A DNA stretch of 5,174 bases from Candidatus Hydrogenedentota bacterium (GTDB lineage: Bacteria > Hydrogenedentota > Hydrogenedentia > Hydrogenedentales > SLHB01), in the NCBI GenBank assembly GCA_016934125.1, contig JAFGTL010000034.1, positions 1 to 5,174 of the forward strand, read 5' to 3'. The position numbers were made by a program, and so were the translations under genes. Every line of letters starts with the position of its first letter. Position 1 is the stretch's first letter. The notes under the pieces were generated by a model that was not told where the DNA came from, made no database searches, and saw nothing but the letters and a program-made list of their open reading frames with translations. Below are positions 1-5,174 of the stretch, piece by piece.

Positions 1-547
1 CGGCCGAACCCAGCACGCAGAGGAGCAGGCCCGTGGAGGTGACGTCGCCGAACACGGGCAGGTGGCACAGCGCCTCATCGGAAAGGCCTAACACCACCTT
101 GAAGATCTTGGCCATGGCCAGCGTTACCGAGGCCATGACGACGCAGTTCATGTAGACGCCGTCGAAGAACACCTTGAAAATGCGGAGGCCGTGGGTGGCC
201 TTCGTGCGCCGGTAGCGCTTCATGAGGAATTCGATGTCGGTGATGACGCCGCTCCGTCGCCAGAGCCGCGCGAAGAAGAACACGGTGGCCAGTTGGCCGA
301 TGAGCGCCGACCACCAGAACCAGTTGTAGTGGATGCCCGTCTGGCGCGACATGCCCGCCACGAACACCGGCGTGTCGGCCGAGAACGTCGTTGCGACAAT
401 GGACGTGCCCGCGACGAACCACCCGAGGCTGCGGCCCGCCAGGAAGTAATCCTCTTTGCTCTTTCCCGCCTTCTTGGTGAACGCGCCGCCAATCGCCAAC
501 GCGATCAACACGTATCCCGCGATTACCAGCCAATCAACGAGTCCCAC
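1..547 (-). CDS. Sodium:solute symporter (SSS family), N-terminal part
   Basis: This gene runs off the left edge; 182 codons of its N-terminus are visible. I translated it by hand. A TGA stop lies nine codons upstream in frame, and the only good start after it is GTG at 547-545, preceded by the purine-rich Shine-Dalgarno stretch GGAGAAGGAAG. The product begins with a hydrophobic helix (about residues 3-23), then KSKEDYFLAGRSLGWF (29-44), a second helix with TTFSADTP (53-60), a Trp-rich stretch NWFWW (75-79), and FFFARLWRRSGVITDIEF (90-107). These are hallmarks of the PF00474 sodium:solute symporter family, whose members couple Na+ entry to uptake of sugars, amino acids or organic acids across the inner membrane. 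Further hydrophobic segments follow near 126-153 and from 172. The substrate cannot be read from the sequence. It lies downstream of the PL8 lyase on the same strand, so uptake of a lyase product is a reasonable guess. Full-length members have about 450-600 residues. Confidence 0.88.
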   Translation of the reverse strand, partial: MGLVDWLVIAGYVLIALAIGGAFTKKAGKSKEDYFLAGRSLGWFVAGTSIVATTFSADTPVFVAGMSRQTGIHYNWFWWSALIGQLATVFFFARLWRRSGVITDIEFLMKRYRRTKATHGLRIFKVFFDGVYMNCVVMASVTLAMAKIFKVVLGLSDEALCHLPVFGDVTSTGLLLCVLGSA

Positions 548-578
548 AGCTTCCTTCTCCGTTGCGCCACATCAGACA

Positions 579-588
579 GGCATATGCC
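579..588. repeat. Perfect 10-bp palindrome in the symporter leader
   Basis: GGCATATGCC is a perfect ten-base palindrome about 32 bases upstream of the GTG start and downstream of the predicted promoter. Short palindromes here may be operator half-sites, but no second copy was seen in the window and no regulator is encoded nearby. Confidence 0.25.
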
Positions 589-607
589 GTCGGCGGGTTG
601 AGTTCTT

Positions 608-622
608 CCCCGAAGCCCGGGG
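608..622 (-). other. Small hairpin at the predicted 5' end of the symporter leader
   Basis: CCCCG (608-612) and CGGGG (618-622) form a perfect five-base-pair stem with a five-base loop. It would lie within a few bases of the predicted transcript start of the symporter mRNA, where it could act as a 5' stabilising stem. No T-run follows on the minus strand, so it does not look like a terminator. In GC-rich DNA a stem of this size can occur by chance. Confidence 0.25.
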
Positions 623-630
623 CGTTCCGG

Positions 631-660
631 AGCATAGTGGGAAGCCCGAGGGGCTGTCAA
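631..660 (-). promoter_or_regulatory. Predicted sigma70-type promoter for the symporter gene
   Basis: On the minus strand a perfect TTGACA (660-655) is followed after 18 bases by TATGCT (636-631), which matches four of six positions of the -10 consensus. The expected transcript start is near 624, giving a leader of about 77 bases before the GTG start of the symporter. The element sits just past the stop codon of the lyase gene, so the symporter could be transcribed independently as well as by read-through. This is sequence matching only. Confidence 0.55.
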
Positions 661-673
661 CCGGGCCGGGCAC

Positions 674-2833
674 TCACTTCCCGGCGGGCGGCGGCTCCCC
701 GTTCTCGAAGGTGCGCACCAGGCTGGCCCCCGCCATGGCGCCCTCGGGCAGGGTGAGCACGAGCCGCGTGCCCCCGTCGGGGAGCGGTGTGCAGCCATCG
801 CCGGAGAGCGAGCCGTCGATCTCGATGCCCACCGTGAGCGGCTCGTTCAGCGGATTCGACACGGCGATGCACGTGCCGTCCCCCGTGGCGGATACCATGA
901 GCAGGCACGGTTGATCGACGCGGACGAAGCGCCCGTCGCCGCAGTCGAGGGCGCCCGGCTCCCAGAACGCCGCCTGGAGGACGCCGCGCGCCGTGTCGCG
1001 GAGGGCCTGCACCTGGGGCGTGTTGGCGAGCACGTCGAAGGCGCCGGCCTCGGCCCGCCGGCTGAGATCGGGCGCGGAAACGGCCGGATACACGATGTAG
1101 GCATAGCGCGCGTCGCGTACGCCGGCCCCGTGATCGAACCAGAGGCTGAACACGTCGAGGGCGATCTCGGTGTCGGAGCCCGTGGCGATGTCGGCCCACG
1201 CGCCGGTTTGGGCTTGCCGCGCCACGCGCACCACGCCCTCCTCGGGGAACACGTAACCCACCGAATCGTGATGCACCCAGGCCGGCGTGGACACCTCGTG
1301 AATGCCGGGCGCGAGCGGCCCGGCCCCGCTCGATGCGGACACGTCGCCCCGCAGGAGACACTGATTCACCGAGGTCAGCACGGGGTGCGCGCTGGCGCAG
1401 GTGATGCCCGCGCCGAGGCAGACGACGGCGTCATCGAAACAGAACCACGCCTTCCGCGCCTCGAGGGCGCCGCGCCTGAAATCCATGGCGGCGAGTCCGC
1501 ATGCCCCGTCGGACACGCCGCCGACGAACTGCGTTTCGCCCCAGCCGCCGACGCCCCCCTTCTCGGCCCAGTCCATCTGCTCGCACGTCGTCCCCGGCAG
1601 GCGCTGCCAATCCCACGCGGGGAAGATGTCACCGTATTCCTTGCCGTCCACGTACACGAACATGACGCCATCGGCCAGGTGGTGCGACTTGCGCCCTTCG
1701 CGGTTGCACACCTCGCTCCGGAGCGTGCGCGCCGACGCCATCCGCACCGACACGAGATAGCCGGGGCGATGGTGGGCGGCGTAATCGCTGCGCCAGAAGT
1801 GGCGGTGGCCGGACAGGGGCGACTCGGCGCCCCCGGACTTCATGCGCGCGACAAAGGCCTCGAGCTCGCCGGTGCGCGGCCCGCCGAGTTCCGCCAGACG
1901 CGCCGCCGCAGACAGCATGGCGCCGCCGCTCTTCCGGGCGCGCGTGATCTCGCGGCCAACGGCGCTGTAATCGAAGGTGAGCGCGCGCATCATCCATTGC
2001 TGGCCGTCGAGGACGTAGCCTGTCATCACCTCGACGACTTCGGGCGGCGCGGCGAACCGCGTGCCCCGGGCGTGGTGCATGAACTCCGTGCCATTCGAGG
2101 CAAACCCGAGGCCGTAGCCGCCCGAGTACAGTTGCGCGCCGTGCTGGTGGAAGCTGAAGTCCACCTGCACGCCTTCCTTGTCCGGTTTCGCGATCACGAT
2201 CTCCTCGTACATGCGTGAATAGGCCTGCTGAATGACGTCGGGGGATTCTTCGATGCACCCGCGCATGATCTGCATCGTGGCGCCCCACACCAGGTTCTGC
2301 CCCGTCCAGCCGGCCCAGTCGCTGCGCTTCATGATCTCGATGCCCCGCGCCTTCTGCTCCGGCGTGAGCGTGTCGTCCAGCATGAGGAGGGCCGGCCCCA
2401 GCGTCAGTTGCACGCCGATCTCGTTCCACCACCAGTTCGGGTTTCGCAAGTCCTTCGCGAACCAGAAGTCGAGCGCCTTGAGGATTGCGGCTTTCAGCGC
2501 GGCGTCGCCGTTGGCGGGACTCCCGGGCGCGCAGTACGCGGTGGCCATGGTGCGGATGCGGGAAAGATGGTGCGACGCCGTCCACGCGGTGCGGGCCTGG
2601 TTGGCATAGTCGACGTCGGGCCACGAACCGTCTTCGCCGAGGGTCTCCACGTAGTCGCTCGCCGACGCGGCAATCCGATCGAGCGACGCGCCCGGCCCGG
2701 GCACATAGCGCGCGAGAATGCGGCTCCGGACAACCTCGACATCCCGGAGCGCGTCCGCGTCGGGGTTGGCCGCGTCCGCGGCGGCACATAGCGAAACGGC
2801 AACGGCCGAGATGAGCAGCAGGGATGAATCCAT
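674..2833 (-). CDS. Secreted polysaccharide lyase family 8 (hyaluronate/chondroitin AC/xanthan lyase type)
   Basis: A 719-residue exported enzyme predicted to cut a uronic-acid-containing polysaccharide by beta-elimination. Residues 1 to about 21 (MDSSLLLISAVAVSLCAAADA) form a signal peptide. The N-terminal alpha/alpha-toroid domain spans about 30-320, with NPNWWWNEIG (131-140), TGQNLVW (177-183) and DFSFHQHGAQLYSGGYG (225-241). The central beta-sandwich domain covers about 345-600, including RSEVCNREG (372-380) and DWQRLPGTT (408-416). The C-terminal domain starts near 603 (ANTPQVQALRD). Putative catalytic residues are Asn180, His231, Tyr240, Arg294, Arg298 and Glu374, with Asn377; their order and spacing closely match chondroitinase AC as I remember it, so the enzyme is probably active. 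The start at 2833 is chosen because it opens the signal peptide and has AGGAG ten bases upstream; the frame stays open further upstream but there overlaps another gene. Length fits the family. The substrate (hyaluronan, chondroitin, xanthan or another polymer) is undetermined; no sulfatase or unsaturated glucuronyl hydrolase lies in the window. Confidence 0.92.
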   Translation of the reverse strand: MDSSLLLISAVAVSLCAAADAANPDADALRDVEVVRSRILARYVPGPGASLDRIAASASDYVETLGEDGSWPDVDYANQARTAWTASHHLSRIRTMATAYCAPGSPANGDAALKAAILKALDFWFAKDLRNPNWWWNEIGVQLTLGPALLMLDDTLTPEQKARGIEIMKRSDWAGWTGQNLVWGATMQIMRGCIEESPDVIQQAYSRMYEEIVIAKPDKEGVQVDFSFHQHGAQLYSGGYGLGFASNGTEFMHHARGTRFAAPPEVVEVMTGYVLDGQQWMMRALTFDYSAVGREITRARKSGGAMLSAAARLAELGGPRTGELEAFVARMKSGGAESPLSGHRHFWRSDYAAHHRPGYLVSVRMASARTLRSEVCNREGRKSHHLADGVMFVYVDGKEYGDIFPAWDWQRLPGTTCEQMDWAEKGGVGGWGETQFVGGVSDGACGLAAMDFRRGALEARKAWFCFDDAVVCLGAGITCASAHPVLTSVNQCLLRGDVSASSGAGPLAPGIHEVSTPAWVHHDSVGYVFPEEGVVRVARQAQTGAWADIATGSDTEIALDVFSLWFDHGAGVRDARYAYIVYPAVSAPDLSRRAEAGAFDVLANTPQVQALRDTARGVLQAAFWEPGALDCGDGRFVRVDQPCLLMVSATGDGTCIAVSNPLNEPLTVGIEIDGSLSGDGCTPLPDGGTRLVLTLPEGAMAGASLVRTFENGEPPPAGK

Positions 2834-2885
2834 GGCGGGGCGTCTCCTGAGCGTCCGGTTTGTCCTCGAGTGGGCTCGGGGAAGG

Positions 2886-2914
2886 AGCGTATCAAAGGAA
2901 GCGCGCCGTGGCAA
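2886..2914 (-). promoter_or_regulatory. Predicted sigma70-type promoter for the PL8 lyase
   Basis: On the minus strand TTGCCA (2914-2909, five of six consensus matches) is followed after 17 bases by TACGCT (2891-2886, three of six). The expected start near 2879 gives a leader of about 45 bases to the ATG at 2833. The -10 region and its next two bases, TACGCTCC, match the TATGCTCC of the symporter promoter apart from one pyrimidine. The -35 element overlaps one copy of a direct repeat, GTTTGCC. Confidence 0.45.
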
Positions 2915-2938
2915 ACGCCGCCCGGTGGCCGGGCAAAC
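2910..2938 (-). repeat. Direct repeat GTTTGCC, two copies 22 bp apart
   Basis: On the minus strand GTTTGCC occurs at 2938-2932 and again at 2916-2910, a spacing of 22 bases, close to two helical turns. The second copy overlaps the predicted -35 element of the lyase, the first overlaps the hairpin. This arrangement would suit tandem binding sites for a regulator, but only seven bases are identical, so chance is possible. Confidence 0.3.
2920..2934 (-). other. Perfect hairpin upstream of the PL8 promoter
   Basis: GCCCGG (2920-2925) and CCGGGC (2929-2934) are exact inverted repeats with a three-base spacer. The stem lies 58 bases past the stop of the membrane protein gene and just upstream of the predicted lyase -35 element. 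It could end transcription of the upstream gene, but no T-run follows on the minus strand, so a protein-binding site is as likely. It lies between two GTTTGCC copies. Confidence 0.35.
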
Positions 2939-2991
2939 CGGGCGATCTCCGCTGGACGTATGCGCGCCTGCCCGCGAGCCGCCTTCGTTCC

Positions 2992-3657
2992 CTATGCGTC
3001 CCGTCGGAACAACCGCCTCTTCCGGATCAGCGCGATTGCCATCAGGAATGCGCCAGACATGAAGAACAGTGCCGCAGTCACGGCCTCTCTGGAAGCGCTG
3101 GAAGCATCCATACACGCGGCGGCACAGCCCACCAACACGAATGCCGCGAGCAAGCAGGCGGTCAATGCAAACACCGGATCCGGCTTGCTCACGGGGACGA
3201 TTCGAGCGCCGAGCTTGTCGCGCACAAGATGTAGCACCTGGGCCAGATCGAATATGCCGGGCACGACGAACGCCGGGCCGTCCGTTGGCACGAGACGCAG
3301 GCGAACGGGCCGGCCACTCCATCTTCCGGTATGCACTTCCACCGCAACGATCGTGTCCCAGCGGCATGCGTGCACGCGCCGCACGAAGAGGGGAATCGCA
3401 CGGAACGAAAGCCCTTCCTCATCCACGTTGACGCGTACGTAGTGCCACAGCGCTACCCAGGCCAGCACCAGCCCTGCCACAAAGGAGAGGGACAGGACGG
3501 CCGCGAAGAGGGCAAGCACGATAAGGGCGGCAAGATCTCGTTCCATCAGGGCGACGCGACAGCCAAACGACGCCCAAAGGGCAACGAGGAACAGAAGAAG
3601 GGCCAGCGCGGTCTGCGAGCAGTACCGGCGCATGCCGTCTCGCCCAGGCCGGAGCAT
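2992..3657 (-). CDS. Hypothetical four-helix membrane protein with possible PH-like domain
   Basis: I do not recognise a named family. With the ATG at 3657 the product has 221 residues. Hydrophobic segments lie at about residues 15-36 and 44-71, followed by a soluble stretch of about 80 residues, then two more hydrophobic segments at about 162-182 and 194-211, ending in the basic tail RKRRLFRRDA. The soluble part reads as alternating strands (VRVNVDEEGLSFRA, then a Trp-Asp-x-Ile turn, then VRLRLVPTDGPAFVVP) closed by a helix (LAQVLHLVRDKLG). That pattern resembles bacterial PH-like or YcxB-like membrane proteins; this is inference from pattern only. The start is uncertain: a GTG at 3696 would add 13 residues and has a weaker GAGG site, whereas the ATG at 3657 has GGAGGAGG five bases upstream. 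The gene has its own promoter-like element. Its base composition looks somewhat less GC-rich than its neighbours. Confidence 0.72.
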   Translation of the reverse strand: MLRPGRDGMRRYCSQTALALLLFLVALWASFGCRVALMERDLAALIVLALFAAVLSLSFVAGLVLAWVALWHYVRVNVDEEGLSFRAIPLFVRRVHACRWDTIVAVEVHTGRWSGRPVRLRLVPTDGPAFVVPGIFDLAQVLHLVRDKLGARIVPVSKPDPVFALTACLLAAFVLVGCAAACMDASSASREAVTAALFFMSGAFLMAIALIRKRRLFRRDA

Positions 3658-3738
3658 CAGATCCTCCTCCAGCCGCGATTCTGTGTACTCAGCCACCGCC
3701 TCTTGGCCTCCAGTGGTCGCCCCAACCGCCCTAGCGGA

Positions 3739-3767
3739 AGTCTAGCACAGAAAGTCGCTGGGCGCAA
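3739..3767 (-). promoter_or_regulatory. Predicted extended -10 promoter for the membrane protein gene
   Basis: On the minus strand TTGCGC (3767-3762) is followed after 17 bases by TAGACT (3744-3739, four of six consensus matches). The TGC directly before it makes an extended -10 motif (TGnTAnAcT). The predicted start near 3732 precedes both candidate start codons of the gene, by about 35 bases (GTG 3696) or 75 bases (ATG 3657). It lies between the stop of the NifX-like gene and the membrane gene, which suggests separate transcription. Confidence 0.5.
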
Positions 3768-3810
3768 CAGCGCTGCGTGCGGCCGAGAGGGCGATGGGGG
3801 CCGGTGCGCT

Positions 3811-4149
3811 CTAGTGATCGCAGATGTTGCCGCCGGATTCGAGGCGGCCTTCGAGGTAGGCGGCTACGATCGCCTCGGGCGTGTCTTGTGCGGCGCCGGT
3901 GACGACTTCGATGCCTTGGGCGGCAAACAGATCGAGGGCGCGGCGTCCCATACCGCCGGCGATGATGAGGCGGGCGCCGTGTTCGGCGAGCCAGGCGGGC
4001 AGGAGCCCGGGCTGATGGGGGGGGGCGTCGAGCAGTTCGGTGCCGCGGACGGAGTTGGTTTCGTCGTCGGCATCGACGAGGGCGAACTGCTGGCAGTGTC
4101 CGAAATGGGCCGACAACCGGCCCTGAAACAGGGGGATAGCGATACGCAT
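3811..4149 (-). CDS. NifX/NifB-like protein (dinitrogenase iron-molybdenum cofactor family, PF02579)
   Basis: A complete 112-residue protein of the small single-domain COG1433 type. Visible family marks are the N-terminal strand MRIAIPLF, the HFGHC motif (residues 15-19) leading into QFALVD, the segment LLPAWLAEHGARLIIAGGMG (49-68), the GIEVVTGA strand (79-86), and the C-terminal NICDH (108-112). Cys19 and Cys110 sit at the two typical cysteine positions. Relatives bind or carry iron-sulfur or iron-molybdenum clusters, but most members outside nitrogenase operons have no proven role, and no nitrogenase gene is seen here. The ATG at 4149 fits the family's usual N-terminus and is preceded by AAGGAAGAGAG. 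The gene follows the RACo-like ATPase after 88 bases on the same strand and probably shares its transcript. A run of nine C residues (4025-4017, codons 42-45) lies inside the gene. Confidence 0.88.
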   Translation of the reverse strand: MRIAIPLFQGRLSAHFGHCQQFALVDADDETNSVRGTELLDAPPHQPGLLPAWLAEHGARLIIAGGMGRRALDLFAAQGIEVVTGAAQDTPEAIVAAYLEGRLESGGNICDH

Positions 4150-4168
4150 GGTGCTCTCTTCCTTTTGA

Positions 4169-4197
4169 GGCGGCGTCTGGTACCGTTCAGCGCCGCC
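4169..4197 (-). other. Strong intergenic hairpin before the NifX-like gene
   Basis: GGCGGCG (4169-4175) pairs perfectly with CGCCGCC (4191-4197). Inside, after one unpaired base, CTG (4177-4179) pairs with CAG (4188-4190), leaving an eight-base loop. On the minus-strand transcript it lies between the ATPase stop and the ribosome binding site of the NifX-like gene, about 20 bases before the ATG. No T-run follows, so a simple intrinsic terminator is unlikely; an mRNA processing, stability or translation-control element is possible. Confidence 0.4.
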
Positions 4198-4237
4198 CGA
4201 TTCTTGCCTGGTTCTTCAACGCGCCGCGGCCCGGGGG

Positions 4238-5174
4238 TCATTCCTCGAAGGGAAACATCATGGCCTCGACGTATTCCGTCTGGAAGTTGACATCCAGCGA
4301 CAGATCCACGTGGCGTGCCCGGCGGGCGAGTTCTTCGGCCTGGGCGCGTGCCCCGCGCGAGATGGCGGCGAGCCGGGCCCCGGCCAGCGAGGTGTTGCCG
4401 ACGAATCCGAAGCGGGCCGCGTCGACCGCGGACGGGAGCAGGCCGATCCGCTGGGCGTTGTCGCGGTTCACGTAGTTCCCGAACGCGCCGGCCACGAGGA
4501 ATTGATCGAGCCCGGCCGGTTCGAGGCCGGCCCGGCGGATGAGGATGGCGATGCCGGCCCGGATAGCGGCGACGGCGAGTTGGAGTTCGCGGACATCGCG
4601 CTGCGACAAGGTGATGGCGTGGCCCGTCTGCGATTCGCCGGCCGCGGCGATGACGAATTCGAGGCCGTCCTCGCCTTCGATGACGCGGTCGCGCAACGCG
4701 GCGGGCAGGCCGGCGGGGAGGCCGTCGCCGGAGAGCATGAGGCCTTGGGGCAGGAGGATGCCGGCGCGGAGGAGCCCGGCCGCAATGTCGATGAGGGCCG
4801 AGCCGCAGATGCCGGCGGGCGACGCGCCGCCGATGACGCGGTAGTGGACGTCGTCGTTCATCTCGACGGATTCGATGGCGCCGGCGGCGGCGCGCATGCC
4901 GTGGGTGATGCGGGCGCCTTCGAAGGCGGGGCCGGCGGCCGTGGACGCGGCCTCGATGGTGCCGTTATTCGCGAGAACGATCTCGCCGTTGGTGCCGATA
5001 TCGATGAGCATGGTGGGCCCGGAGGCCTCGGCGAGGCGGGACACCAGGACGCCCGACACGGTGTCGCCGCCGACGAATCCGCCGATCACCGGGAAGATGA
5101 AGGCGTTGCCGAGGGGATGGATATGGAGGCCGAGTTCGGCGGCGGGCACGGCGAGGCTGTGGCCGACGGCGGGC
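4238..5174 (-). CDS. RACo-like ASKHA-domain ATPase (DUF4445), C-terminal part
   Basis: The gene enters from the right edge; 312 codons up to the TGA at 4240-4238 are visible. In-frame coding continues past the GTG at 5149 to the window edge (encoding PAVGHSLA), so that GTG is internal and the true start is outside. Counting from 5149, visible motifs are GGFVGGDTVSG (23-33), the phosphate loop DIGTNGEIVL (50-59), AAGPAFEGA (71-79), SPAGICGSALID (110-121), LSQRDVRELQLAVAAIRAGI (181-200), VAGAFGNYVN (219-228) and GNTSLAGA (251-258), ending in EYVEAMMFPFEE. This is the ASKHA-fold ATPase half of proteins such as RACo, which use ATP and an N-terminal [2Fe-2S] domain to reduce Co(II) corrinoid proteins back to Co(I). 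Whether this copy carries the iron-sulfur domain cannot be seen. No corrinoid protein or methyltransferase lies in the window, so its partner is unknown. The NifX-like gene follows directly. Confidence 0.9.
   Translation of the reverse strand, partial: PAVGHSLAVPAAELGLHIHPLGNAFIFPVIGGFVGGDTVSGVLVSRLAEASGPTMLIDIGTNGEIVLANNGTIEAASTAAGPAFEGARITHGMRAAAGAIESVEMNDDVHYRVIGGASPAGICGSALIDIAAGLLRAGILLPQGLMLSGDGLPAGLPAALRDRVIEGEDGLEFVIAAAGESQTGHAITLSQRDVRELQLAVAAIRAGIAILIRRAGLEPAGLDQFLVAGAFGNYVNRDNAQRIGLLPSAVDAARFGFVGNTSLAGARLAAISRGARAQAEELARRARHVDLSLDVNFQTEYVEAMMFPFEE

Noticed and set aside
75..533. Minus-strand 152-codon frame within the symporter region
   Set aside because: It is rich in Arg, His and Gly with no hydrophobic segments, whereas the neighbouring frame gives a clear SSS symporter; it is a frame shadow.
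657..1361. Minus-strand 234-codon frame inside the 3' part of the lyase gene
   Set aside because: It is an Arg-rich out-of-frame reading of the PL8 C-terminal region with no recognisable motif.
911..2218. Plus-strand open frame of 435 codons opposite the PL8 lyase gene
   Set aside because: It is antisense to a gene with a full set of PL8 motifs. Its product is low-complexity, rich in Ala, Arg, Gly and His, with no recognisable domain, as expected for the reverse frame of a GC-rich gene.
2920..2934. Hairpin as an intrinsic terminator of the membrane protein gene
   Set aside because: The stem is perfect but no T-run follows on the minus strand; it is kept only as a hairpin of unknown role.
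2834..3367. 178-codon N-terminal extension of the PL8 lyase to an ATG at 3367
   Set aside because: It would overlap the membrane protein gene in another frame, bury the signal peptide internally and encode an Arg/Gly-rich sequence with no domain character.
3331..4290. Plus-strand open frame of 319 codons
   Set aside because: It runs antisense across the membrane protein and NifX-like genes, both of which have coherent protein features, and shows no domain itself.
4260..4844. Plus-strand frames opposite the ASKHA ATPase gene
   Set aside because: They are antisense to a conserved ATPase with clear nucleotide-binding motifs and have Arg/Ser/Pro-rich products without domains.

Overview
This GC-rich bacterial window (roughly two thirds G+C by eye) reads almost entirely from the minus strand. 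Going from the right edge to the left it holds five genes. They are the C-terminal part of an ASKHA-type, RACo-like (DUF4445) ATPase; a small NifX/NifB-like protein of the dinitrogenase iron-molybdenum cofactor family; a four-helix membrane protein with a possible PH-like soluble domain; a secreted polysaccharide lyase of family 8 (PL8); and the N-terminal part of a sodium:solute symporter. Both edge genes are cut by the window: the ATPase lacks its N-terminal part and the symporter lacks its C-terminal part. No RNA genes, mobile elements or CRISPR arrays were seen.

Layout: 1-547 symporter (GTG start); 548-673 intergenic with a sigma70-like promoter and a small palindrome; 674-2833 PL8 lyase with signal peptide; 2834-2991 intergenic with a promoter, a perfect hairpin and a 7-bp direct repeat; 2992-3657 membrane protein (start could also be 3696); 3658-3810 intergenic with an extended -10 promoter; 3811-4149 NifX-like protein; 4150-4237 intergenic with a strong hairpin; 4238-5174 ASKHA ATPase. 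No gap exceeds 160 bases.

Two functional themes are visible. The left half looks like a small polysaccharide-use module: an exported lyase that would cleave a uronic-acid-containing polymer by beta-elimination, followed by a sodium-driven transporter that could import a product. Each has its own promoter-like sequence, and the two predicted -10 regions share the same eight-base pattern. The right half is a redox/cofactor pair: a RACo-like ATPase, of the type that reductively reactivates corrinoid proteins, next to a NifX-like small protein. The membrane protein between the two halves has no clear functional tie to either.

Organism: the GC content, the symporter subfamily (with the TTFSADTP and FFFARLWRRSGV signatures), the PL8 enzyme and the RACo-like ATPase would fit an environmental bacterium of the Planctomycetota/Verrucomicrobiota/Hydrogenedentota kind. 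This is inference from gene style, not a demonstrated placement. The window is mostly recognisable metabolism; I see no clear sign of a wholly new system, only several local points worth checking.
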